Source: VAZQ01 sp035263865 (GTDB lineage Bacteria; Pseudomonadota; Alphaproteobacteria; Rhizobiales; Xanthobacteraceae). From it: a DNA stretch of 64,000 nt. Of the stretch, positions 8,055 to 17,053 are shown in pieces; positions within the stretch are counted from its first letter, which is position 1; every line of letters begins with the position of its first letter. Made by a program: the position numbers and the translations under genes. The DNA lies in contig DATFQX010000301.1 of assembly GCA_035263865.1 (NCBI GenBank), positions 12,485 through 76,484 of the forward strand. Reading direction: 5' to 3'. The notes beneath the pieces are model-generated. The model saw only the letters and a program-made list of their open reading frames with translations, made no database searches and had not been told where the DNA came from.

Positions 8055-8603
8055 GCTGCCCTCCTAGCCTGAGTGAGTGGCGATATCGTCCAAGTGCCCG
8101 CGGGGATCGCGACCACTGCAATGGGATTACTACAGCGTGATAAAAAAACCAGTGTTTTTGCGCGGTGCAGCGCGCCCGAGCGCGTATCCACGCTACATGT
8201 TGCGCCTTGAGCGACGCCGGACGCGCGCATCACTTCGTACATGGCGCAACGGCGCAGCGCTACGTGCGATATTTTTTCGACCGCTCGAAAATGTCGATAA
8301 TACAAGGGTTTTCGTGGTGTGGTGATTTTCGCGCGATTGCATCGAATGCAGCAAGCACGGAACACGCGTGTGTTCAAAAACGCCCTCGCAACCCGGCGTT
8401 AAGCATACTGAACAACTTGTGCAAAAAATCTTCTGTCGAAAGGTCCACCAAGGTGCTCCCAACCGCCCGATCCGGCACGAATCGAGCGAATCGGCCGGCG
8501 AAGTGATTCGCCAAGAGCGACAAGGAGCGGACGAGCGCGGACAGACAAACACCAAGATCATGTGTCGTCCGTGTCGCGTGGCCTGCGGTGCGCTCGTCGC
8601 TCT
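8055..8603. other. 549-bp gene-free region upstream of the Lys-rich peptide
   Basis: Between the gatB stop and the peptide start I find no persuasive gene. From about 8240 to 8430 the sequence is clearly AT-richer than its surroundings. It contains the hairpins GAACAC-GCGT-GTGTTC (8361-8376) and TTTCGA-CCGC-TCGAAA (about 8274-8289). It may hold the peptide's promoter and a long leader RNA or an independent small RNA. Confidence 0.5.
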
Positions 8604-10091
8604 TCAGAGGCCGAGCTTCGTTTTGAGCAACTCGTTCACCGCCTTCGGGTTCGCCTTGCCGCCGGACGCTTTCATCACCTGACCGACGAACCAACCGATC
8701 AGGGCGGGCTTCGCTTTTGCTTGCTGCAGCTTGTCGGGGTTCTTGGCGATGATCTCGTCGATGACCGGCTCGATCGCAGCGACGTCGGTCACTTGCGTCA
8801 TACCGCGCGCCTCCACGATCGCCCGCGGGTCGCCACCTTCGCGCCAACAGATCTCGAACAAATCCTTGGCGATCTTGCCGGAGATGGTGCCGGCCGAGAT
8901 CAGGTCGAGGATTGCGCCGAGCTGCGAGGCTGACACCGGCGAGGCTGCGATGTCCCTCCCCTCTTTGTTGAGCCGACCCGCGAGCTCGTTGATGACCCAA
9001 TTGGCGGCGGCCTTCGCGTCGCGGCCCTTTGCGACGTCTTCGAAGAAATCGGCCGTCTCCCGCTCGGCAACGAGAACGCCGGCATCGTACCCGGAGAGCC
9101 CATAATCACGCTTGAAGCGTGCCTGTTTCTCGTCCGGCAATTCCGGAAGATGCGCCTTTAAGTCCTCGACATAGTCGGCCGTCAATTCGAGCGGCAAAAG
9201 ATCGGGATCGGGAAAATAACGGTAATCGTGCGCCTCCTCTTTGTTGCGCATGGAGCGGGTTTCGCCTTTGGCCGGATCAAACAAGCGCGTCTCCTGCTCG
9301 ATCTCGCCGCCGTCTTCAAGAATGTCGATCTGACGCCGCGCCTCGCTCTCGATCGCTTGCCCGACGAAACGGATGGAATTGAGGTTCTTGATCTCGCAGC
9401 GGGTGGCCAGCGGCGCACCGGGCTTGCGCACTGACACGTTGACGTCCGCGCGAAGATTACCCTTCTCCATGTCGCCATCGCAGGTGCCGAGGTAGCGCAG
9501 GATGGCGCGCAGCTTCGCCATGTAGGCCTTGGCGTCTTCGGACGAGCGCATATCCGGCTGCGACACGATTTCCATCAGTGCCACGCCTGCCCGGTTGAGG
9601 TCGACGAGCGACATGCTGGTGTGACGGTCGTGCAGCGATTTGCCGGCGTCTTGTTCGAGATGCAGCCGCTCGATGCCGACCCTCACGGTTTCACCGTCCG
9701 ACAGATCGACGAGCACCTCGCCTTCGCCGACGAGCGGCGATTTGTACTGGCTGATCTGATAACCCTGCGGGAGGTCGGGATAAAAATAGTTCTTGCGGTC
9801 GAACACCGATTTCAAGTTGATCCGCGCCTTGAGTCCGAGGCCAGTGCGTACCGCCTGCTTGATGCACTCCTCATTGATGACCGGCAGCATGCCGGGCATG
9901 GCCGCGTCGACGAGGGAGACGTGTGAATTGGGCTCGCCGCCAAATGCGGTCGAGGCGCCGGAAAAGAGCTTGGATTGTGAGGTCACCTGGGCATGGACCT
10001 CCATGCCGATCACGACCTCCCAATCCCCCGTCCTACCGTTGATGAATTTGGATTTCATCGGCGGACCGCCAACAGTCGCCATATCCGTCAT
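8604..10091 (-). CDS. gatB: Asp-tRNA(Asn)/Glu-tRNA(Gln) amidotransferase subunit B
   Basis: 495 residues. The N-terminal part has WEVVIGMEVHAQV and LPQGYQISQYKSPL, the GatB kinase/tRNA-recognition core, then a tail domain ending in the YqeY-like helical region (ALIGWFVGQVMKASGGKANPKAVNELL). Together with GatA and GatC it converts mischarged Glu-tRNA(Gln)/Asp-tRNA(Asn) into Gln-/Asn-tRNA. gatC and gatA lie about 2 kb further along on the same strand, separated by other genes, so gatB probably has its own promoter. Complete. Confidence 0.97.
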   Translation of the reverse strand: MTDMATVGGPPMKSKFINGRTGDWEVVIGMEVHAQVTSQSKLFSGASTAFGGEPNSHVSLVDAAMPGMLPVINEECIKQAVRTGLGLKARINLKSVFDRKNYFYPDLPQGYQISQYKSPLVGEGEVLVDLSDGETVRVGIERLHLEQDAGKSLHDRHTSMSLVDLNRAGVALMEIVSQPDMRSSEDAKAYMAKLRAILRYLGTCDGDMEKGNLRADVNVSVRKPGAPLATRCEIKNLNSIRFVGQAIESEARRQIDILEDGGEIEQETRLFDPAKGETRSMRNKEEAHDYRYFPDPDLLPLELTADYVEDLKAHLPELPDEKQARFKRDYGLSGYDAGVLVAERETADFFEDVAKGRDAKAAANWVINELAGRLNKEGRDIAASPVSASQLGAILDLISAGTISGKIAKDLFEICWREGGDPRAIVEARGMTQVTDVAAIEPVIDEIIAKNPDKLQQAKAKPALIGWFVGQVMKASGGKANPKAVNELLKTKLGL

Positions 10092-10237
10092 GCTCGCGCA
10101 TCCCAGCGGGCATGCGGTCTGTTAAACGCTTCGGCGACGCGCCACAAGGCTGCCGCAATTCCGCGTGCGCGGGCGCGCTGGAACTTCCAACCCGGCACGG
10201 GCGTTGGGTTTTGGGTGCAAATGAATCGGAGTCGGCG

Positions 10238-10402
10238 ATGAACGACAACAGGATCCCGACCGGGGCGCTTGGCGCCATCCTGGGCGCGCTGATTGTTGTT
10301 GCACTCGGGATATTCCTGCTCAGTGGCGGCGAGCACGTCGGCAAAAAGGCCATCAACAGCGATGCCGATCTCCCGCCGATCGCGGCGGGGAAGGGCAAAT
10401 AA
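10238..10402 (+). CDS. Small single-pass membrane protein (54 aa)
   Basis: ATG at 10238 follows GGAG at 10228-10231. Product: MNDNRIPTGALG, a transmembrane helix (about residues 11-30, AILGALIVVALGIFLLSGG), then a charged tail (GEHVGKKAINSD...). The frame is open further upstream but that part is Cys/Arg-rich and unlike a protein start. Divergent from gatB. No family recognised. Confidence 0.65.
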   Translation: MNDNRIPTGALGAILGALIVVALGIFLLSGGEHVGKKAINSDADLPPIAAGKGK

Positions 10403-10546
10403 ATAGAGCAACCCCGGGTCATCCGGTCGCTCGCGGACGATTGTCCCGCCCCGCCCGCGGCGGTACCCTCAACAAATCGCGACGCGCGGATGAGCGTGCC
10501 GCTTCGCTCCGGATAACGGACGGGAAGCGAAGATCAAGGTCGACGC

Positions 10547-11548
10547 GTGACATGGCAGACGCAAGGGAGGCTCGACCGGCGCCGCGTTTTCGCGCTGGCG
10601 GCCTCAGCTGCGCTGGTCCTCGGCCAACGCACCGCCGCCGCAGACACAGACTGGCCCAGCCGCGTCGTCAAGCTCGTCGTGCCCTTCACACCCGGCGGCG
10701 GCATCGACGGCATCGGCCGTATCATCGGCGCGCAGCTCTCAGAAATCTGGGGCCAGCAGGTGGTCATCGAGAACAAGCCGGGCGCCGGCGGCAATATCGC
10801 CTCCGAGTTCGTCGCCCGCTCCGCTCCCGACGGCTACACCATGTACATCACCGCGGCTGGACTGGCCGTCAACCGCTACCTCTTTGAATCGATCAATTAC
10901 GATCCGCTGGCCGATTTCGCCCCGGTGACGCTGATCTGCCTCTTCCCCAACGTGCTGGTCGTGCCGAACTCCTCGCCATTGCATTCGGTCGCCGATCTTG
11001 TTGCGAAGGCCAAGCGCGATCCAGGAAAGGTCACCTTTGCCTCTCCCGGGCATGGCAGCTCACCGCACATGAGTGCCGAGCTGTTCAAGTATATGGCCAA
11101 AGTCGATCTCACCCACGTGCCCTACCGCGGAGCGTCGCCCGCTTACACCGACGTGATCGCCGGGCGCGTCGATTGCACATTCGCAGTCATGGCGTCGGGT
11201 CTTCCGCTCGTTCGAGCCGGACAGTTGCGCGCACTCGGCGTGACGACCGACGGGCGTGTGGCGGCGGCGCCCGAGATTCCGACCATCGCCGAGTCTGGCG
11301 TCCCCGGCTACGATACGTCGTCGTGGTTTGCTTTCTTCGTACCGGCCAAGACACCGCCCAAAATCACCGCCAAGATGCACGCGGACACGGTTGCGGCGCT
11401 CGCCGAGCCGCAGATCAGAGCCAAGCTCGATGCGCTCGGCGTGGTCGTGGTGGGATCCACGCCCGAACAACTCGGCGCGCATCTGAAGGCGGAAATGGAG
11501 CGGTGGGGGCCAGTGATCAAAGCGGCCAACATCAAGGTCAGCGAATGA
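10547..11548 (+). CDS. Bug/TctC-family periplasmic solute receptor
   Basis: 333 residues, starting at GTG (10547) with AAGG upstream; the N-terminus carries a signal sequence with a twin-Arg-like RRRVFALAASAALVLG stretch. The mature protein has the Bug hallmarks VPFTPGGGIDGIGRIIG, VVIENKPGAGGN, PDGYTMYI, and PYRGASPAYTDV, ending AANIKVSE. The family binds carboxylates and other small organic acids. It is an orphan: no TctA/TctB permease genes lie nearby. One of four complete Bug genes in the window. Confidence 0.92.
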   Translation: MTWQTQGRLDRRRVFALAASAALVLGQRTAAADTDWPSRVVKLVVPFTPGGGIDGIGRIIGAQLSEIWGQQVVIENKPGAGGNIASEFVARSAPDGYTMYITAAGLAVNRYLFESINYDPLADFAPVTLICLFPNVLVVPNSSPLHSVADLVAKAKRDPGKVTFASPGHGSSPHMSAELFKYMAKVDLTHVPYRGASPAYTDVIAGRVDCTFAVMASGLPLVRAGQLRALGVTTDGRVAAAPEIPTIAESGVPGYDTSSWFAFFVPAKTPPKITAKMHADTVAALAEPQIRAKLDALGVVVVGSTPEQLGAHLKAEMERWGPVIKAANIKVSE

Positions 11549-11599
11549 TCACCCGCCGCTGCGCGATCGGCGTCGCCGCGTAAAGCGGCCATCAATCGC

Positions 11600-11896
11600 T
11601 CAAACCTGCGCTTCCAGCAGACTTTCGGCGATCGCGTCCCACTCGGCGGCAAATGGCTTGCGCGACAGCGGGCGTTGCGCACGTCGGTACCAGTACCGCG
11701 CATTGTCGAGATCACCCTCCACGCGATGCAGATAGGCGTGCACCCAGGCGCTGTCCTTGCCGCCCCCGTCCATGACGATATTGTGCGCTTTTTCCCAGTT
11801 GTCCTTCCCGGCCCACCACAGCGCCGCTAGCGCGACCGTGAGTTCGGCCGGCGGCTTGGCCTTCGCCAGGGACTCTTTGAACTCGAAGAAGTTCAT
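11600..11896 (-). CDS. Conserved hypothetical protein downstream of gatA
   Basis: 98 residues from ATG 11896 (MNFFEFKESL...). The upstream extension in the same frame is not protein-like. Contains ALWWAGKDNWEKAHNIVMD and AYLHRVEGDLDNARYWYRRA, a helix-rich, tetratricopeptide-like pair of segments. I know related sequences from rhizobia as hypothetical proteins with no assigned role. Follows gatA by 70 bases on the same strand, so it is likely co-transcribed. No signal peptide. Confidence 0.75.
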   Translation of the reverse strand: MNFFEFKESLAKAKPPAELTVALAALWWAGKDNWEKAHNIVMDGGGKDSAWVHAYLHRVEGDLDNARYWYRRAQRPLSRKPFAAEWDAIAESLLEAQV

Positions 11897-11966
11897 CGCG
11901 GGATGCTGAGCAAATTTGCAATGTGAGGGCTGCCGATCCAATACATAAGCGCATATTGTCGAGATA

Positions 11967-13442
11967 TTACCACCACCGCTGGGGTGAAAGCCGTCCGGCC
12001 GCTTGTTCGAGGACATTTCCGAGCGAGAACAGCGTCTCCTCGCCGAACGGGCGGCCGATGAGCTGAAGCCCGAGCGGCAAACCTTCGGCCGACAAGCCGC
12101 CCGGAACGGAAATTCCGGGCAAGCCCGCGAGGTTCACCGGCACCGTGAACACATCGTTGAGATACATCTCGACCGGATCATCCCCGCCCTTTTCGCCGAT
12201 GGCGAAGGCAGCCGATGGCGTCGCTGGCGCTAATATGGCGTCGACGCCTGCGGCAAAGACCTGGTCGAAATCGTGCTTGATTAGCGTGCGGACCTTTTGC
12301 GCGCGCAAGTAATAGGCGTCGTAATAGCCGGCCGAGAGCACGTAGGTGCCGATCATGATGCGGCGGCGCACCTCCTTGCCAAAGCCGGCCGCACGCGTGT
12401 TCTGGTACATGTCGGCGACGTCGCGCCCGGGAATGCGCAAGCCGTAGCGTACCCCGTCATAGCGGGCGAGATTGGAGGATGCCTCCGCCGGCGCAACGAT
12501 GTAGTAGGCCGGCAAGGCATATTTCGTGTGCGGCAGCGAGACCGTGACGATCTCGGCACCGGCAGAGGCGAGCCACTGCGCGCCGCGTTCCCAGAGCTTC
12601 TCGATTTCGCTCGCCATGCCCTCGACGCGGTATTCCTTCGGAATACCGATCTTCATTCCTTTGATGGACCGGCCGACGGCCGCTTCGTAGTCGGGAACGG
12701 GTAGATCGACCGATGTCGTGTCTTTCGGATCGTGCCCTGCCATCGAGGTGAGCAGGATCGCGGCGTCGCGCACCGTGCGTGCGAGCGGCCCCGCCTGATC
12801 GAGCGACGATGCAAACGCCACGATGCCCCAGCGCGAGCAGCGGCCGTAGGTCGGCTTGATGCCGACGATACCAGTGAAAGCCGCGGGTTGGCGGATGGAG
12901 CCGCCGGTATCCGTTCCCGTTGCGCCAAGGCACAGCTGCGCGGCCACGGCCGCCGCCGAGCCGCCCGAGGAGCCGCCGGGCACAAGCGGCGTATTCGCGC
13001 CCCTTCGGTGCCAAGGCGAGATCGCCGGCCCGAAAAACGAGCTCTCGTTCGACGAGCCCATCGCGAACTCGTCGTTGTTGAGCTTACCCAGCATCACCGC
13101 CCCGTCGCGCCAGAGATTGGCGCCCACGGTCGACTCGTAGGTCGGCAGGAAATTGTCGAGGATGCGCGAGCAGGCCGTGGTGCGCACATCTTTGGTCGCG
13201 AACATGTCCTTGACGCCGAGCACGACCCCTTCGAGCGGCCGCGCATCACCTGCGGCCAGGCGCGCATCGGCCGCTTGCGCCATGGCGCGCGCCCGATCCG
13301 GTGTCTCCAGCACATAAGCATTGAGCGCGCGCGCCTCTTCCATGGCGGTCAGGTGCGCTTCGGCGAGCTCGGCGGCCGAGAATTCTCGTCTGCGAAGGCG
13401 CTCGCGTGCGTCGGCAAGGGTCAGCGACGTGAGATCGGTCAC
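11967..13442 (-). CDS. gatA: Asp-tRNA(Asn)/Glu-tRNA(Gln) amidotransferase subunit A
   Basis: 491 residues with the amidase signature: catalytic Lys in GVKDMF (about residue 77), the cis-Ser and nucleophile region GGSSGGSAAAVAAQLC (about 152-167) and TDTGGSIRQPAAF (about 172-184). It generates ammonia from glutamine for the GatB reaction. Directly follows gatC (86 bases between). Full length, nothing odd. Confidence 0.97.
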   Translation of the reverse strand: MTDLTSLTLADARERLRRREFSAAELAEAHLTAMEEARALNAYVLETPDRARAMAQAADARLAAGDARPLEGVVLGVKDMFATKDVRTTACSRILDNFLPTYESTVGANLWRDGAVMLGKLNNDEFAMGSSNESSFFGPAISPWHRRGANTPLVPGGSSGGSAAAVAAQLCLGATGTDTGGSIRQPAAFTGIVGIKPTYGRCSRWGIVAFASSLDQAGPLARTVRDAAILLTSMAGHDPKDTTSVDLPVPDYEAAVGRSIKGMKIGIPKEYRVEGMASEIEKLWERGAQWLASAGAEIVTVSLPHTKYALPAYYIVAPAEASSNLARYDGVRYGLRIPGRDVADMYQNTRAAGFGKEVRRRIMIGTYVLSAGYYDAYYLRAQKVRTLIKHDFDQVFAAGVDAILAPATPSAAFAIGEKGGDDPVEMYLNDVFTVPVNLAGLPGISVPGGLSAEGLPLGLQLIGRPFGEETLFSLGNVLEQAAGRLSPQRWW

Positions 13443-13528
13443 GGCTCGAGATGATCCTGCTCAGCCTCTCGAAATGCTCGGGTCTCGCTGCGCTCGGTCG
13501 AGCATGGTGGACTAAGCTGCGCGCCGGC

Positions 13529-13816
13529 TTATTCCACCACCTTCGGTACGACGAAGAAATCTTCCTCCGCCGCCGGAGCGTTCTTGAGGATGGCGTCGGG
13601 AATGCCTCCGTCGGTGACGACGTCCGGGCGCTTTCTCATTTCTATCGGAATGACCGAGGTCATCGGCTCGACACCTTCGACATTGACCTCCGACAATTGC
13701 TCGACAAAGGCGAGAATGGCATTGAGCTCGCCGCGCAGATGCTCAATCTCGTGCTCGGCGACCGCAATGCGCGCAAGCTGCGCGATGCGGCGCACGGTCT
13801 CGGGATCGACCGACAT
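13529..13816 (-). CDS. gatC: Asp-tRNA(Asn)/Glu-tRNA(Gln) amidotransferase subunit C
   Basis: 95 residues from ATG 13816, chosen because AGGAG sits just upstream and the product begins MSVDPETVRRIAQLARI as in GatC. It contains ELNAILAFVEQLSEVN and ends FFVVPKVVE. GatC is the small belt subunit that stabilises GatA-GatB. First gene of gatC-gatA. Confidence 0.95.
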   Translation of the reverse strand: MSVDPETVRRIAQLARIAVAEHEIEHLRGELNAILAFVEQLSEVNVEGVEPMTSVIPIEMRKRPDVVTDGGIPDAILKNAPAAEEDFFVVPKVVE

Positions 13817-13932
13817 GGGAATCTCCTGGAGCCGACCAAGCTCGGCGACCCTCATAGCAGAGCCGCTTTTGCGGCGCCAACCGTGCGCAAGCAACTATTG
13901 CGCCGACGACCGGAAGCGTCGATATAGCTGTC

Positions 13933-14811
13933 ATGGATGCCCCGAACCCGTCCAGCATCCCGACCTTCGCCAACCGTACCCCGCTGCATATCGGCGCGGT
14001 CGGGCTCAAGGTGCGCGAGATCGAAGGCGTCACCGCCTTCTACCGTGACGTGCTCGGCCTCGCCGTGCTGGACCGCACGAACGAGCGCACAACGCTCGGC
14101 GCCGGTGGGGTGCCCTTCGTTCACCTCGAGCATCGCCCCGATGCCATGCCCGACGATCCGCGCGAAGCGGGTCTCTATCACACCGCTTTCCTCATGCCGA
14201 CGCGCGGCGATCTCGCGCGTTGGATTTTGCATGTCGCGCGACGCAAGGTGGCACTCACGGGCGCATCCGACCATGCGGTGAGCGAGGCATTCTATCTCGA
14301 CGACCCGGAAGGAAACGGTGTCGAGGTCTATTACGACCGCCCCGCGGAGACTTGGGAATGGACCGGGAGCGATCTGAAGATCACCACCGACCCGCTCGAC
14401 ATCGACAGTATCCTGCGGGAAGTTGCGCCCGGCGCGACCTATCCGAGTGCGCCGGACGGGCTGCGCATCGGCCACGTGCATCTTCGCGTCGGCGATGTCG
14501 CGCGCGCGGAGGCCTTCTATCGCGACACGCTCGGGCTCGATGTCACCCGCCGCCGCCACGGCGCGACCTTCATGTCATCGGGCCGTTATCATCATCACAT
14601 CGCCGCCAATGTCTGGCACAGCGCCGCCGCGGGAGAGCGTAACGAAAACCGCGCTGGCTTGTCTTGGCTCGCGCTCGAGGCAGCCGATGCCACGGCATTC
14701 GACGCGGGAAAGGCGCGGCTTGCACAGGCGGGAGCGGAGTTCGCAGCGACGTCCGCCGGCATTGCAACCGCCGATCCTTGGGGTACGCGCCTGCGCATCA
14801 CGCGCGGCTAA
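13933..14811 (+). CDS. Two-domain VOC dioxygenase (CatE/extradiol-like)
   Basis: 292 residues with two vicinal-oxygen-chelate domains. Domain 1 (about 16-130) has metal-ligand candidates His19 in LHIGAVGLKV, a His in YHTAFLM and Glu in GNGVEVYYDRP; domain 2 (about 175-290) begins IGHVHLRVGDVARAEAFYRDTLG. The expected C-terminal Glu of domain 2 is replaced in DPWGTRLRITRG, so only domain 1 seems to keep the full metal set, as is usual in catechol-2,3-dioxygenase-like CatE proteins. Substrate unknown. Convergent with the nitronate monooxygenase remnant, overlapping by four bases. Confidence 0.85.
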   Translation: MDAPNPSSIPTFANRTPLHIGAVGLKVREIEGVTAFYRDVLGLAVLDRTNERTTLGAGGVPFVHLEHRPDAMPDDPREAGLYHTAFLMPTRGDLARWILHVARRKVALTGASDHAVSEAFYLDDPEGNGVEVYYDRPAETWEWTGSDLKITTDPLDIDSILREVAPGATYPSAPDGLRIGHVHLRVGDVARAEAFYRDTLGLDVTRRRHGATFMSSGRYHHHIAANVWHSAAAGERNENRAGLSWLALEAADATAFDAGKARLAQAGAEFAATSAGIATADPWGTRLRITRG

Positions 14812-15898
14812 GGCGCCCGCGATCCGGCGAGTGTCCGCATCTGCTCGAGCGCCTCGGCGGCGAGCATCTTGGTCAATTGGCCGGCGGGCGCTGCGCGGCC
14901 GAGTGCGGCTGCTTGCCCGGCCCACATCGGCGAGAAGTCGCCCGAGCCCTCCGCCTCCGCCTTGGCGCGCAACGGCGCGAGCGCGCCAGCGGCGAGCGGA
15001 AATTCGGGCGCCACGTCGGACATCGGTCCGATCTCGCGCATCACTCGGTTGACGATGCCGCGCGCGGCGCGGCCGGTCAAGAGATTGGTCAACGCGGTGC
15101 CGTCGTCACGCGCCGAGTTGAGGGCGGCGCGATGCGCCGCCGAAATCTTCGCCTCGGGGCACCATAGATAGGCCGTGCCGATCTGGACGCCGGCAGCGCC
15201 GAGCGCAAACGCGGCCGCGATCCCGCGCGCATCGGTGATCGCGCCGGCGGCGATGACCGGAACCTTCACCGCATCAACGATCTGCGGGACAAGCGCGAAG
15301 GTTCCCGCCTGAGTCGCGACGTCGTCGGTCAAGAAGATGCCGCGGTGCCCACCGGCCTCGTAGCCCTGCGCAATGATGGCATCGACCCCGCGCGCTTCGA
15401 GCCAACGCGCCTCAGCGGCGGTCGTGGCCGAGCTGATGATGACGCAGCCCGCGTCCTTGAGCCTCTTCACCAGAGTCGGCTCCGGCAGGCCGAAGTGGAA
15501 ACTGACGACTTCGGGCTTGAGCTCCTCCACGACCTCACAGAAGGCGGCGTCGAAGGCCGCGCGGTTGCTCGAGGGGATCGGCGCCGCCGGATCGATGGCG
15601 AGCTCGCGATAATAGGGACGGAGTGCTTCACACGCCAGCGCGCTTCTCGCTCGTTGTTGAGCGCCGGAGGGGTGTGACAGAAGAAGCCGAGATTGATGGG
15701 CTTGCTCGTGCGCGCGCGGATTTTAGCCATCTGCTCCCGGATCTGATCCCCATTGAGCATCGCGCAGGGGAGCGACCCGAGCGCGCCCGCCTGCGCCGCG
15801 GCCGCCGCGAGTTCCCAATCCATGGCGCCGGCCATTGGCGCCTGCACGATTGGAAGCTCGATCTTGAACAACTCGATGAGACGGCGGTCCGGCCACAT
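14808..15898 (-). pseudogene. Nitronate monooxygenase, frameshifted
   Basis: The N-terminal part (15898 to about 15633) reads MWPDRRLIELFKIELPIVQAP and contains the FMN-binding start of NMO; the C-terminal part (to 14808) carries AAEARWLEARGVDAIIAQGYEAGGHRG with the catalytic-type His in GGHRG. Between them the frame changes near 15629-15634: the C-terminal frame continues upstream as ALRPYYREL, the family-like sequence. The total span is 1091 bases, i.e. 363 codons plus 2, so two bases are inserted (an extra GT in a GTGTG run) or one is lost. Either a true pseudogene or a sequencing error. NMO oxidises alkyl nitronates. Confidence 0.8.
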
Positions 15899-16028
15899 GG
15901 CAGCATCCTCGACGATGTCGCAGCCTATTTAATCACGTTCTGGTTCGATATCATCGCCAGCCTGCATGCAAGCCGACCTCGGGCCAAAACTATCCAGACA
16001 GTCGCAATGAAGCTCGACTGAAACGCCG

Positions 16029-17012
16029 ATGGTGTCACGCATTCTCATCGCCGCTGTTGCTATAGCCCTGACGCTTGAGCACGCCCAGGCACAGGCAACA
16101 CTCGATGCGGAGGCCAAGAGCTATCCCAACCGCGCGATCCGTATCATCGTGCCGTTTCCTCCGGGCGGACCGGCGGACACGATCGCACGCCTCGTCGGAC
16201 AGCGCATGACCGAGGATTGGGGCCAACCGGCCCTGATCGAAAACCGCGCCGGCGGCAATACCGCGATCGGCGCGCAAGCAGCGGCGCGTGCGGCAGCCGA
16301 CGGTTACACGCTGCTCGCGGCGATGGATACGACCATGGTGATCAATCCATTGGTCGCGCCCAATCTGCCCTACGACCCGCTCAAGGATTTCGTGCCGATC
16401 ACGCTGTTGACCAAGACCATGTCGCTGGTGGTGGTGCGAAGCGATGGACCCAAGACAGTCAAGGAGCTGATCGCCAAGGCAAAGGCCAATCCCGGACAGC
16501 TCAATATGGGCGCCGGTACCATCACCTCGCGTCTCGGTGCGCTCCAGTTCGCCAAAGCCGCCGGGATCGATGTGCAGCTCGTTCCATTCAAGGGCAGCGC
16601 CGAGATCGGCCACGCCGTGCTCGCAGGAACGGTCGATTTCGCGCTCGACAGCACCGGCACGAGCCTGCCGCTGATCCAAAGCGGCCATTACCGCGTACTG
16701 GCCAAATACAGCAACCGGCCGCTCCCCATCCTTCCCCGTCTTAGCGTGGCGGCCGAACTGCCCGGACTTGACGAAAGCGCCACCTGGATATCGCTTGTGG
16801 CGCCCGCCGGGACACCGGCCGGCATCGTCGACAAAATCCATGGCGAGGTGGCGAGCATCTACAGCGACGGGGCCTTGGCCAACAAGCTGGAGCAAATCGG
16901 CATTCCGGCGTTGCGCAGCAGCTCGCCGGCTGAGTTCGCGGCTTTTATCCGCAGCGAGACCGGGCGCTGGTCCAAGGTCCTCAAGGAAAGCAGCAACTTG
17001 AAACTGGACTGA
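16029..17012 (+). CDS. Bug/TctC-family periplasmic solute receptor
   Basis: 327 residues with a signal peptide (MVSRILIAAVAIALTLEHAQA), then the Bug motifs IIVPFPPGGPADTIARLVG, PALIENRAGGNTAIGA and ADGYTLLAAMD, and the C-terminal SPAEFAAFIRSETGRWSKVLK. Closely similar in every block to the gene at 18328, with the flavin-dependent monooxygenase between them. Orphan receptor without TctAB. Ligand unknown. Confidence 0.93.
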   Translation: MVSRILIAAVAIALTLEHAQAQATLDAEAKSYPNRAIRIIVPFPPGGPADTIARLVGQRMTEDWGQPALIENRAGGNTAIGAQAAARAAADGYTLLAAMDTTMVINPLVAPNLPYDPLKDFVPITLLTKTMSLVVVRSDGPKTVKELIAKAKANPGQLNMGAGTITSRLGALQFAKAAGIDVQLVPFKGSAEIGHAVLAGTVDFALDSTGTSLPLIQSGHYRVLAKYSNRPLPILPRLSVAAELPGLDESATWISLVAPAGTPAGIVDKIHGEVASIYSDGALANKLEQIGIPALRSSSPAEFAAFIRSETGRWSKVLKESSNLKLD

Positions 17013-17053
17013 GGTCTAGCTAACCGCCTGCGCCGCGCCGCCGGCGCCCGTCA

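Noticed and set aside
8193..8561. 122-codon frame in the leader of the Lys-rich peptide
   Set aside because: Cys/Ser/Arg-rich, no ribosome site, no family; more likely chance in the leader.
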